NCBI RefSeq assembly: GCF_045223415.1
Contig: NZ_JBEQZJ010000057.1
Span: 1 to 17,904, forward strand
Source of the DNA: Hoskinsella mucinilytica
GTDB lineage: Bacteria > Bacillota_I > Bacilli_A > Erysipelotrichales > Erysipelotrichaceae
Direction: 5' to 3'
Length of the DNA: 17,904 nt
Every line of letters begins with the position of its first letter. The first letter of the stretch is position 1. The notes beneath the pieces are model-generated. The model searched no databases. It was not told the origin of the DNA and saw nothing but the letters and a program-made list of their open reading frames with translations. Positions 7,828 through 15,096 of the stretch are shown piece by piece. A program made the position numbers and the translations under genes.

Positions 7828-8545
7828 GACCAATGACCTCTAAGAACAAGGATTCCAGAGAGTCACAGTTTGGATGAAGTGCTTTTAATTCTTCCAATGT
7901 ACCGAAGAATACGATGACACCTGAATCGATGATGGCAACCTTATCACAAAGCTTTTCTGCAACCTCTAATACATGTGTAGAGAAAAATACCGTATTACCT
8001 TTTGCGGCATGCTCCTTCATCATTTCTTTTAAAGAGAAGCTGGATTGAGGGTCTAAGCCGGTCATCGGTTCATCTAAGATCCAAACGTTTGGATCAGATA
8101 TCAAAACACCCATGATCACGATTTTCTGACGCATACCATGAGAGTAAGATAATATCTTATCATTTAACGCATTTTCCATTTCAAAGACTTTTGCATAATG
8201 CTCAATGCGTTGTTTTCTTACTTCACTTTCTACCTCATAGATATCTCCCATGAAATTCAAATATTCAATACCCTTCAAACGAAGAAAGATATCAGCATTA
8301 TCCGGTACGATGCCAAATTCTTTTTTTGCATTCAAAGGATCTTTGACAATATTTTTCCCATTGATAAGGATTTCTCCTTCATCTGGATTTAATACACCTG
8401 TGATCATTTTGATCGTTGTTGTCTTTCCTGCACCATTGGGTCCGATAAAGCCAATGATTTCTCCCGTTGGTATCGTCAAAGATATTTGATCGACAGCTTT
8501 ATGCTTACCTCCATATACTTTTGTTACATTTTTGATTTCAATCAT
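7820..8545 (-). CDS. ABC transporter ATP-binding protein
   Basis: A stand-alone ATPase subunit of 241 residues. Counted from the chosen start, Walker A is GPNGAGKTT (35-43), Walker B is VWILDEP with D148 and E149, and the switch His is H171 in FSTHVLE. The signature is the variant YSHGM (124-128), common in DrrA/CcmA-like export ATPases. The Q-loop position reads VPDNADIF, without a glutamine, as in close relatives of this subgroup. An ATG nine bases upstream (8554) overlaps the previous stop as ATGA, but AAAGG would directly abut it. The ATG at 8545 has proper nine-base spacing, so it is preferred without excluding the other. It powers the permease encoded immediately downstream. Confidence 0.93.
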   Translation of the reverse strand: MIEIKNVTKVYGGKHKAVDQISLTIPTGEIIGFIGPNGAGKTTTIKMITGVLNPDEGEILINGKNIVKDPLNAKKEFGIVPDNADIFLRLKGIEYLNFMGDIYEVESEVRKQRIEHYAKVFEMENALNDKILSYSHGMRQKIVIMGVLISDPNVWILDEPMTGLDPQSSFSLKEMMKEHAAKGNTVFFSTHVLEVAEKLCDKVAIIDSGVIVFFGTLEELKALHPNCDSLESLFLEVIGHA

Positions 8546-8550
8546 AAATT

Positions 8551-9207
8551 TCATCCTTTCTCATTCTCTGTGGAATGTGCCATCTTTTGAAAGATGACAT
8601 AAGAATATACACATGGGATACTACCAAGTAGTATTACCATTCCTATCATATACAGGATAGATGCCTGGTTTTGAAGAAAGATAGCGGGTAGCATGAGAAA
8701 ACCACCGACAAACCAAAGCTTTCCAGCCATTCGATGGGTCTTGAACCATACCGACTCATTTGTCAATGTCCAAGGGGTACGAATACCAATGAAATAATTG
8801 CTTTTTATTTTCGGCATAAGATTACCTAAAACAACAAAGAGCATACTTAACAATAGATGCATGACAAGATTCATATCGATCCAAGTTGGATAAAAAGCAG
8901 AAACAGCCATGATCAACCATAAACTGAATATGAAAAATAATAATACGATGATCATAGAATCATAAGTTTTTTGGAATCTAGCATAGTTATCATGGAGTGG
9001 ATCTACATGTCTTAAGAAAGAAAATAACACGGTGATCATGAAATAAATAAGGATGGGAATAAATAAAAACCATGAATCTTGATAACCATCGATCATACCA
9101 TCAAAATTCCAATGAGATGGGATTTTGTTAGGGAGCTGTGGATACAATACGCAGGTGGTCACCATCATAATGATCAACAACAACACGAATACCCGACGCT
9201 TTTTCAT
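8551..9207 (-). CDS. SdpI-like membrane protein (DUF1648 plus SdpI domain)
   Basis: A 218-residue integral membrane protein with about six helices. The N-terminal DUF1648 region has the hallmark LPNKIPSHWNFDG (25-37) followed by DGY. The C-terminal SdpI region carries LGNLMPKIKSNYFIGIRTPW (117-136) and WFKTHR. The reading frame stays open to 9255, but the ATG at 9207 is chosen: GAAAGGAAA lies about eight bases upstream, inside the last codons of arsR, and the hydrophobic N-terminus begins properly there. In Bacillus subtilis SdpI gives immunity to the SdpC toxin and sequesters the SdpR repressor at the membrane. The adjacent ArsR/SdpR-like repressor suggests the same logic here. No SdpC-like toxin gene is visible in the window. 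Confidence 0.9.
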   Translation of the reverse strand: MKKRRVFVLLLIIMMVTTCVLYPQLPNKIPSHWNFDGMIDGYQDSWFLFIPILIYFMITVLFSFLRHVDPLHDNYARFQKTYDSMIIVLLFFIFSLWLIMAVSAFYPTWIDMNLVMHLLLSMLFVVLGNLMPKIKSNYFIGIRTPWTLTNESVWFKTHRMAGKLWFVGGFLMLPAIFLQNQASILYMIGMVILLGSIPCVYSYVIFQKMAHSTENEKG

Positions 9208-9208
9208 A

Positions 9209-9478
9209 TCATTCTTTTCCTTTCTGTAACGAGGTAATCCAGCCAATGATTTCATCTATGACGCTGGTGTTTAGCTCATAATAGATATACTTGCCGATCT
9301 TTTCATCAGTAATAAGGTCAGCATCCTTCAAAACGGATAGGTGGTGAGAGATGGTTGCATTGGTACTGGAAAAATGTGAAACGATTTCACCTGCATTCAA
9401 TTTACCATCCTTTAATAATGTAACGATTTCTCTTCTCGTTGGGTCAGATAACGCTTTGAATGTTTCCTGAAACCCCAT
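9209..9478 (-). CDS. ArsR family repressor, SdpR-like
   Basis: An 89-residue winged helix-turn-helix protein. The opening FKALSDPTRREIVTLL (7-22) and the recognition region SSTNATISHHLSVLKDADLI (37-56) are typical of the metal-independent SdpR/autorepressor branch of ArsR. The usual metal-binding CxC motif is absent, and I see no cysteine in the protein. A GAGGTGAT site precedes the start. The stop is just ahead of the sdpI-like start, so the two are coupled. The operator at 9500-9519 overlaps the expected transcription start and argues for autorepression of the whole five-gene operon. By analogy with SdpR, repression could be relieved when the SdpI-like protein captures the repressor at the membrane; that mechanism is inferred. 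Confidence 0.92.
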   Translation of the reverse strand: MGFQETFKALSDPTRREIVTLLKDGKLNAGEIVSHFSSTNATISHHLSVLKDADLITDEKIGKYIYYELNTSVIDEIIGWITSLQKGKE

Positions 9479-9499
9479 GCCATCACCTCACTTTAGAAC

Positions 9500-9519
9500 A
9501 TTTAGATAAATGTCTAAAT
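9500..9519. promoter_or_regulatory. Inverted-repeat operator of the sdpR-like operon
   Basis: ATTTAGA (9500-9506) and its exact reverse complement TCTAAAT (9513-9519) are separated by six bases. The site begins a few bases downstream of the -10 box on the minus strand, covering the likely start of transcription. Size and symmetry suit an ArsR-family dimer. The bound protein is inferred to be the adjacent ArsR. Confidence 0.72.
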
Positions 9520-9521
9520 GA

Positions 9522-9550
9522 ATGATAGCACAGGATATATGTTTTGTAAA
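9522..9550 (-). promoter_or_regulatory. Promoter of the sdpR-sdpI-ABC-DUF3783 operon
   Basis: On the minus strand TTTACA (9550-9545) and TATCAT (9527-9522) are separated by exactly 17 bases, immediately upstream of the inverted repeat and the arsR start. Confidence 0.75.
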
Positions 9551-9635
9551 TAAAAACATCTGCATTTTATTCTTTTTCTTATTATTTTGCATAAATATTA
9601 TTTATTTTATCGAAAACAGATGCTAATTGTATCAT

Positions 9636-9664
9636 TTAAGAGGAAAAAAAGCAGGTTCTATGAT
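9636..9664 (+). promoter_or_regulatory. Possible promoter of the sortase gene
   Basis: TTAAGA (9636-9641) and TATGAT (9659-9664) are spaced by 17 bases in an otherwise AT-rich gap. The -35 is weak. An overlapping TAAAAT offers an alternative -10, so exact placement is uncertain. Confidence 0.4.
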
Positions 9665-9699
9665 AAAATATAACAAAGAGAAAGAGAGTTGCTTATCAT

Positions 9700-10485
9700 A
9701 TGGAAAAGAAAAAGAAGAAAAATAAATGGATATGGAGCTTATTGTTTGTCGTTGCATTGTGCGTTTTTGTATATAGTGGATATCAGTTATATCATATCTT
9801 TTCTCAAAACCATCAAGAAAAGAAAGAAAAGCAGACGTTGACGACCATTGCCAATATTCCAGAAAATCCAAAACCGGAAGAAGAACCGTTTACCATTGAT
9901 TGGGCTGCTTTACAAGAACGAAATCCTGATATTTGTGCTTGGATCATCATTCCAGACACCGATATCAATTATCCGATCGTTCATGGAAGCGATAATGCCT
10001 ATTATCTAACTCATACTTTTTTGAAAGCAGAAAATTACGCAGGAGCAATCTTTATGGATTATCAATCAGATCCGACCTTTCAAAACTTTAATACCTTTAT
10101 TTACGGTCATAATGTAAAGCATGGTACGATGTTTGCGGAATTAGAAAACTTTAAAGACGCTGCCTTTTATGAAGCACATCCGTATATTTATTTGTTTACA
10201 CCAGATGGAAATTATCGATGTGTTGTCATTAGTATGTATTCAACCGTTGATCAAAGTGCTTCCTATTCGACGTATACAGGCGATGCTCAAAGTTATTTGA
10301 ATTATGTAGATATGGTCAAAGGGCTTGCGGAAAATAAACGAGAAGTAGAAGTGGATGAAACCCAACATATGATCACATTGTCTACCTGTTCTTATGAACG
10401 TGGCGGTGAGATCAGTGATGCCAGATATCTATTGCATGCAAAGATGGAAGCATGGGATGGCGCATATATGGTAGATAAAAAGTGA
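9700..10485 (+). CDS. Class B sortase
   Basis: A 261-residue membrane-anchored cysteine transpeptidase. A lysine-rich cytosolic start (KKKKK) and one membrane helix (about 10-28) give the N-in, C-out topology of sortases. The catalytic residues are visible: His in YGHN (H137), Cys in TLSTC (C230) and Arg in DARYLL (R242). The class B layout is supported by NPDICAWI, the YPIVHGSDNAYYL segment and the long helix-bearing stretch between His and Cys. It would join surface proteins bearing an NPQTN-like signal to the cell wall or pilin partners. No LPxTG- or NPQTN-type substrate, haem-uptake gene or pilin is adjacent, so the substrate lies elsewhere. The ribosome site is weak (GAGAG about 12 bases upstream). 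A terminator follows, so it is monocistronic. Confidence 0.93.
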   Translation: MEKKKKKNKWIWSLLFVVALCVFVYSGYQLYHIFSQNHQEKKEKQTLTTIANIPENPKPEEEPFTIDWAALQERNPDICAWIIIPDTDINYPIVHGSDNAYYLTHTFLKAENYAGAIFMDYQSDPTFQNFNTFIYGHNVKHGTMFAELENFKDAAFYEAHPYIYLFTPDGNYRCVVISMYSTVDQSASYSTYTGDAQSYLNYVDMVKGLAENKREVEVDETQHMITLSTCSYERGGEISDARYLLHAKMEAWDGAYMVDKK

Positions 10486-10524
10486 TAAAGCAAATAATGA
10501 AAAGGAATAGAGCAAAGCATAGGA

Positions 10525-10561
10525 GTAGAGCAAACTGAATATAAGTTGCTCTGCTTTTTTT
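10525..10561 (+). terminator. Rho-independent terminator after the sortase gene
   Basis: GTAGAGCAAACT (10525-10536) pairs with AGTTGCTCTGC (10544-10554), with one G-T pair and one bulged base. The loop is seven bases and TTTTTTT follows. It lies about 40 bases after the stop. Confidence 0.85.
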
Positions 10562-10726
10562 CACTAGAATTCCCAAAGAAAAAAGGCAAAAAGTGATCTA
10601 TGATAAATATTTCGGCTTAGAAGACATGATATAGGTCATTTTCTTGTTTAGGATGTACGCAAAGGAAACTTTAAGAAAACGACTTTTTTTATGTTTTTTC
10701 GCATAGACTTGATTGAGGTGGTATTG

Positions 10727-11809
10727 GTGTTTACAAAAAAAGGTAGGCGCTTAACGATAGAAATCATGATCTTAGTTTTGATTGGGGTCATTATGGTAGG
10801 AAGCAGTTCAAGAGTATGGGCTGAAGCAAAATTTCAAGATCCTATGTATTTTATGAGTAGGCAGGCCGTATTTGCGTTGTTGGGTTGCTTTGTTATGTGG
10901 TTGACGAGCAGGATCTCTTTGATGAAGTTAAGAGGTCATGTGAAAGGAATGTTTATTGTTTGTACGATTGCGTTATTGTTGGTATTGATTCCGGGCCTCG
11001 GTGTTCAACGTAACGGTAGTAGAAGCTGGTTTGGTGTAGGGTCCTTTTTGATTCAACCATCGGAATTTTTTAAGATTGCGATCATTTTATATGTTGCGGA
11101 TTATTTGGCAAAGCGCTATCGTATTAAGACCTTCAAAAGAGATTTGTTATTTCCATGTTTCTTAGTGGCATTGGGTTTTGGTTTGATTTTGCTTCAACCT
11201 GACTTTGGTAGTGGTATCGTTATGGTGTGTTCGATCGTCGTTATGGTCTTGGCCGCTGATTCACCCTTATCCTATTTTGTTCGAGTCGGTATGTTGGGGG
11301 CGGCCGGATTAGGTGGATTGATCATTTCCGCACCGTATCGTCTTGCGAGAATTACATCCTTCCTTGATCCATGGAAAGATCCCTTAGGCGCAGGATTTCA
11401 AATCATACAGTCTTTGTTTGCAATCAGTCCCGGGGGCATTTTGGGAGTAGGGTTTGATCAAAGTATGCAAAAACATTTCTATTTACCAGAGCCTCAGACC
11501 GATTTTATCTTTGCCATCTTTGCGGAAGAATTTGGTTTTATCGGTTGTGTGTTTTTGATATTTCTATTTCTTTTGGTAATTTATGAAGGTGTGAAAATCG
11601 CCAAAAGTTGTATAGACCCTTTTCTATGTTATGTAGCCATCGGATTGATTTCTTTATTTGCGATTCAAGTTATGATCAATCTGGGGGTAGTTGTAGGACT
11701 ATTTCCGGTTACAGGTATCACATTGCCATTTATTTCCTATGGTGGAAGCTCCTTAGTTGTTATGATGGGAAGCATGGGACTATTGATCAGTATCGCAAAT
11801 GAACGATAG
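10727..11809 (+). CDS. ftsW: FtsW/RodA/SpoVE family peptidoglycan glycosyltransferase
   Basis: A SEDS-family polytopic membrane protein of 360 residues with about ten helices. It polymerises lipid II into glycan strands together with a class B penicillin-binding protein. Family signatures are NGSRSWF (96-102) followed by QPSEFFK, LLQPDFGSG with the catalytic aspartate at D159, LPEPQTDFIFA (253-263) and the C-terminal GITLPFISYGGSS (340-352). I chose the GTG at 10727, which has GAGGTG six bases upstream. An ATG at 10691 lacks a nearby ribosome site and would add 12 unlikely residues; a TTG at 10724 is too close. The downstream murG-murB-divIB genes mark it as the division (FtsW) member, although RodA and SpoVE are hard to separate by motif alone. 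Confidence 0.92.
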   Translation: MFTKKGRRLTIEIMILVLIGVIMVGSSSRVWAEAKFQDPMYFMSRQAVFALLGCFVMWLTSRISLMKLRGHVKGMFIVCTIALLLVLIPGLGVQRNGSRSWFGVGSFLIQPSEFFKIAIILYVADYLAKRYRIKTFKRDLLFPCFLVALGFGLILLQPDFGSGIVMVCSIVVMVLAADSPLSYFVRVGMLGAAGLGGLIISAPYRLARITSFLDPWKDPLGAGFQIIQSLFAISPGGILGVGFDQSMQKHFYLPEPQTDFIFAIFAEEFGFIGCVFLIFLFLLVIYEGVKIAKSCIDPFLCYVAIGLISLFAIQVMINLGVVVGLFPVTGITLPFISYGGSSLVVMMGSMGLLISIANER

Positions 11810-11848
11810 CCAAAAATATAAAAAAATATGCGAAAAGTACAAGATACA

Positions 11849-11857
11849 TGGTATAAT
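11849..11857 (+). promoter_or_regulatory. Extended -10 promoter ahead of murG
   Basis: TGGTATAAT (11849-11857) is a perfect -10 box with the TG extension, 20 bases upstream of the murG start. The -35 region is weak, which an extended -10 tolerates. It could drive murG-murB-divIB separately from ftsW. Confidence 0.6.
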
Positions 11858-11877
11858 AAAAAACAAGGAGTGATGAG

Positions 11878-12960
11878 ATGAGAATGCTGATTGCCACTGG
11901 TGGTACTGGTGGGCACATATATCCTGCCCTGGCTTTAGCTGATGCTGCCAGAAATCGTTATAAGGATGTTGAGATTCTATTCGTAGGAAACGATGATCGA
12001 ATGGAAAGTGTGGAGGTCCCTGCTCATGGTTATGCATTTCGTGCATTGCATGCAAGTGGATTAACGGGAAATCCGATTCAAAAAGCAAAGGCCATCACTT
12101 TGATGATCAAAGCATATCGCAAAGCTCTTCATATCATAGACGAATTCCATCCAGATATTGCGATTGGATTCGGCGGATATGTCAGTGCACCGGTCATGCT
12201 GGCTGCACACAAACGAAAAGTGAAGACAATGATACATGAGCAGAACTCTATCGTAGGAGTTTCAAATAAACTGGTAGCAAAAAAAATGGATGGCATTGTC
12301 ATCTGTTATGAAAAATGTTTTGAAGAATTTGGTATCAAACGTACAAGATTGTTGGGAAATCCAAGAGCAACCAGTGCAGTTCATGTCAAATTTGATGAAA
12401 CGTATTATAAATCTTTAGGCTTGAGCCTTTCTAAACCTACGATTCTTGTGGTCATGGGTTCTTTGGGGAGCACAAGTGTCAATGAAATGATGAAGGATGC
12501 TTTACCGGAAATCGATTCAAAATATCAAGTACTGTTTGTGACAGGAAAGAACAATTATAAAGAAATGAAAGCGGCGGTACATCAAAAACATATCGTCGTA
12601 GTAGATTATGTGAAGCAATTAGATATCATGGAGCATGTTGATTTGATCGTATGCCGTGCAGGAGCTACGACAGCCGCTGAAATCACTGCTTTAGGTACAC
12701 CTAGTATTTTAATACCAAGTCCTTATGTTGCACATAATCATCAATTTTATAATGCGTCCGTGTTAGTGGAAAAGCACGCTGCTTTTATGATTGAAGAAAA
12801 AGATTTGAATGCAAAAACGTTGGTATCAAAAATTGATATGATCATGAAAAATGATGAATTAAGAAAAAAAATGAGAGAGAATGCGCTAGCACTAGGTAAA
12901 CCAAACGCAAGTGAGGATATCTTGAACTGGTGTGAAGAAATGGTAAAGGTGAAAAGGTAA
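11878..12960 (+). CDS. murG: MurG, lipid I N-acetylglucosaminyltransferase
   Basis: A 360-residue GT28-family enzyme acting at the inner face of the membrane. It transfers GlcNAc from UDP-GlcNAc to lipid I to make lipid II. The N-terminal glycine-rich loop GGTGGHIYPALA (8-19) is diagnostic, followed by GFGGYVSAP (97-105) and HEQNS (120-124). The C-terminal donor-binding half has RAGATTAAE (260-268) and the PYVAHNHQ loop. The length is normal. AAGGAG stands seven bases before the ATG. The stop shares one base with the murB start (TAATG), so murB is coupled. The lipid II produced is the substrate for the FtsW protein encoded just upstream. Confidence 0.97.
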   Translation: MRMLIATGGTGGHIYPALALADAARNRYKDVEILFVGNDDRMESVEVPAHGYAFRALHASGLTGNPIQKAKAITLMIKAYRKALHIIDEFHPDIAIGFGGYVSAPVMLAAHKRKVKTMIHEQNSIVGVSNKLVAKKMDGIVICYEKCFEEFGIKRTRLLGNPRATSAVHVKFDETYYKSLGLSLSKPTILVVMGSLGSTSVNEMMKDALPEIDSKYQVLFVTGKNNYKEMKAAVHQKHIVVVDYVKQLDIMEHVDLIVCRAGATTAAEITALGTPSILIPSPYVAHNHQFYNASVLVEKHAAFMIEEKDLNAKTLVSKIDMIMKNDELRKKMRENALALGKPNASEDILNWCEEMVKVKR

Positions 12961-13862
12961 TGATGTTAGAAAAACGCTTGGAAGCTTATGGAGATGTAGA
13001 GTGTCAGGTACCCTTAAGTAAAAAAACGACCTTTCGGATCGGAGGATGCTGTAAATACTTTATATATCCCAAAAGTGAATTAAGCTTATTGAGAATTTTG
13101 GATATATTAGAAGAAGCCCATGTTGAAGTAAAGATCTTTGGCAAAGGCAGTAATATTTTATGTAGTGATGAAGATTATGATGGAGCTGTCATTGATCTTG
13201 ATCGGTACTTTACTGATTTTTACTTTGAAGAAGATGGTACAGTTGTTGTACAGGCAGGCTGTTCTACGGTCTTGCTAGCACATGAAGCTATGAAAAATGC
13301 ATTTACCGGATTAGAATTTGCAAGTGGTATCCCGGGAACCATTGGTGGTGCGGTATTCATGAATGCCGGAGCCTATAAAAGTGATTTTTCCAATATACTG
13401 GAAGAAGTTTATGTCTTAAGAGATGGTATGATCGTAACGATGAAAAAGGATGATTTAAATTATCGTTATCGTCATAGTGATTTTCAATTAAATAAGGATT
13501 GGATCATTATTGGAGCAAGATTAAAACTTGAAAAAGGTGATCAAAAAGAAATTCGAGATCTTATGGATTCCCGAAGAAAAAGAAGAATGGATTCTCAGCC
13601 TTTGAATAAGCCATGTGCGGGAAGCATGTTCCGTAATCCTGCCAATGCTCAAGCATGGGAACTAATCGAAAAAATAGGATATCGAGGAAAACGTGTTGGT
13701 GGTGCTATGGTAAGTGAAAAGCATGCGAATTTCATTGTGAATGAAGAAAATGCAAGTGCCAGTGATATTCATGCCTTAGTAGAAATGATACAAAAAGAAG
13801 TCAAGGAACAATTCGACATTGATTTGATTACGGAAGTAGAGAAATTCAATTGGAAGATATAA
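12960..13862 (+). CDS. murB: MurB, UDP-N-acetylenolpyruvoylglucosamine reductase
   Basis: A 300-residue cytosolic flavoenzyme that reduces UDP-GlcNAc-enolpyruvate to UDP-MurNAc with NADPH. FAD-site motifs are FGKGSNIL (60-67) and ASGIPGTIGGAVFMNAG (121-137). YRHSDF (160-165) carries the conserved arginine. GSMFRNP (211-217) contains the catalytic serine S212, and a glutamate near the end (E282) fits the second catalytic position. The size and GSxFxNP arrangement suit the short type II MurB of Gram-positives. AAAGGTG lies eight bases before the ATG at 12960; a second ATG at 12963 is also possible. It overlaps both neighbours, murG by one base and divIB by 13. Confidence 0.96.
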   Translation: MMLEKRLEAYGDVECQVPLSKKTTFRIGGCCKYFIYPKSELSLLRILDILEEAHVEVKIFGKGSNILCSDEDYDGAVIDLDRYFTDFYFEEDGTVVVQAGCSTVLLAHEAMKNAFTGLEFASGIPGTIGGAVFMNAGAYKSDFSNILEEVYVLRDGMIVTMKKDDLNYRYRHSDFQLNKDWIIIGARLKLEKGDQKEIRDLMDSRRKRRMDSQPLNKPCAGSMFRNPANAQAWELIEKIGYRGKRVGGAMVSEKHANFIVNEENASASDIHALVEMIQKEVKEQFDIDLITEVEKFNWKI

Positions 13863-14644
13863 ACGATCTATTATATAACGATGTCGAAGCAAAGTTTCTT
13901 GCCTTACAAAATAAAAAAAAGAAACGCAAAAAACGAAGAAGAAAAATTCGTATGATTTCATTATTGATCATCGTGGTGATCGGTGTTCTTTACTTTTCAA
14001 GTGATGCCAGTAAGGTGAAAAGCTTGGAGGTAGAAGGAAATCTGTTTTATACCAAAGAAGAGGTGTTAAAGAAAGCCGGTCTTTCTTATCACACCCGCTA
14101 CATAGTGACACCAAAACTTTTTATTGAATATAAACTGAAACAGGATTCGTTATTAGAAGATGTAGAGGTAAAGAAAACGCTTGGTGGAGCAATTACAATT
14201 CATGTAAAGGAAAAAACGATCATTGGCTATTTTATCAAAGATGACAAAAACTATGCCTTGGTGCAAGATGGTTCAAACATTGAAATCACAAGTGAAAATC
14301 TAGGTGCAATTGTTCATTTTCCGTTGATCGATGGCTTTGAAGATGACCAATTAAAACTACTGGCGCAAAGCTTTGTTGTGAAAAACAGAGCAGTAACTGC
14401 AGATATGATGGCAATGATATCAGAAATACATCCTTATGCGGCAAGTTATGATAAACATATGGTAAAGCTTATTATGCAAGATGGAAATATCATCTATACA
14501 GATTATGCATCAATGCCATTATTAAACAACTATAAAGAAGGTGTGCTGAAAAACGTGAAGGAAGGCAAGAAGAAAGAACGTTTATGTCTTCTGTTAGATG
14601 ATGCTACGGCACATATTCATACCGAAGATTGTTCGGATTTTTAA
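13850..14644 (+). CDS. divIB: DivIB/FtsQ cell-division protein
   Basis: A 264-residue bitopic membrane protein. A lysine/arginine-rich cytosolic segment (22-34) is followed by one membrane helix (about 35-51) and a POTRA-type domain (about 54-120, from VKSLEVEGN to the VKEKTIIGYF segment). The extracellular beta domain and a cysteine-containing tail complete it. DivIB bridges divisome proteins (FtsL, DivIC, PBP2B) and stabilises septal synthesis. The start is a TTG overlapping the murB end by 13 bases. No ATG exists before the membrane helix, and the charged N-terminus is normal for the family. The ribosome site is weak, implying coupling to murB. Eight consecutive A bases at 13913-13920 encode part of the lysine run. 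Sequence conservation in this family is low; topology and location carry the assignment. Confidence 0.88.
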   Translation: MEDINDLLYNDVEAKFLALQNKKKKRKKRRRKIRMISLLIIVVIGVLYFSSDASKVKSLEVEGNLFYTKEEVLKKAGLSYHTRYIVTPKLFIEYKLKQDSLLEDVEVKKTLGGAITIHVKEKTIIGYFIKDDKNYALVQDGSNIEITSENLGAIVHFPLIDGFEDDQLKLLAQSFVVKNRAVTADMMAMISEIHPYAASYDKHMVKLIMQDGNIIYTDYASMPLLNNYKEGVLKNVKEGKKKERLCLLLDDATAHIHTEDCSDF

Positions 14645-14674
14645 AGGATTTCTTGCCTATTTGATGTGGAATGG

Positions 14675-14703
14675 TTGGAATTTATAAGGTTATTTGATAT
14701 AAT
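14675..14703 (+). promoter_or_regulatory. Promoter of the asp23-fakA operon
   Basis: TTGGAA (14675-14680) and a perfect TATAAT (14698-14703) are separated by 17 bases, 24 bases before the next ATG. It makes the downstream pair independent of the dcw genes. No terminator hairpin is visible between divIB and this site. Confidence 0.78.
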
Positions 14704-14727
14704 AACTAAGATGTAAGGAGGAATATT

Positions 14728-15087
14728 ATGTCAATCTCTAAAAGTACACAGTATGGAAATATCAATATTTCTATCGATGCAATTGCATCTTTAGCAGGTG
14801 GAGTTGTTGCAGAATGCTATGGCGTTGTCGGTATGGCTAGTCAGAAATTTGTAAAAGATGGTATCGCTGAGCTGTTGGGAAAAGAAAATTACGCAAAAGG
14901 TGTTGTTGTTCGTCAGAAGGACGATGCTCTAGAATTAGATTTATATATTATTGTTTCTCATGGAGTGAAGATCAGTGAGGTTGTTCACGAAGTGCAGGAA
15001 CGTGTTAAATACATGTTAGAAAAATCTTTGGAATTAGACTTTGATAAAATCAATGTCTATGTTCAAGATGTGAAAGTGATGAAGTAG
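14728..15087 (+). CDS. Asp23/Gls24 family envelope protein (YloU-like)
   Basis: A 119-residue soluble protein of the DUF322 (Asp23) family. It starts with GNINISIDAIASLAGGVVAECYGVVGMASQ (9-38, shown by its key residues), followed by a variable charged middle, a beta strand (LELDLYIIV) and the conserved helix with VHEVQERVKYMLE. Family members are cytosolic or held at the membrane and are linked to envelope homeostasis, with no known enzyme activity. A strong AAGGAGGA site is five bases before the ATG. The fakA gene starts nine bases after the stop; this pair is widely conserved in Firmicutes as yloU-yloV, supporting the call. Confidence 0.93.
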   Translation: MSISKSTQYGNINISIDAIASLAGGVVAECYGVVGMASQKFVKDGIAELLGKENYAKGVVVRQKDDALELDLYIIVSHGVKISEVVHEVQERVKYMLEKSLELDFDKINVYVQDVKVMK

Positions 15088-15096
15088 GTAGCCACT

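Noticed and set aside
9551..9635. AT-rich gap upstream of the sortase as an origin or attachment site
   Set aside because: No DnaA-box cluster, direct repeats or tRNA-like sequence were found; it looks like ordinary divergent-promoter spacer.
10507..10534. Two near-identical ATAGAGCAAA/GTAGAGCAAA copies as a repeat element
   Set aside because: Only two short copies, and the second is one arm of the sortase terminator; no sign of a mobile or CRISPR repeat.
11780..12088. A 102-codon minus-strand frame opposite the start of murG
   Set aside because: It covers the murG promoter and the glycine-rich loop on the other strand and resembles no protein.
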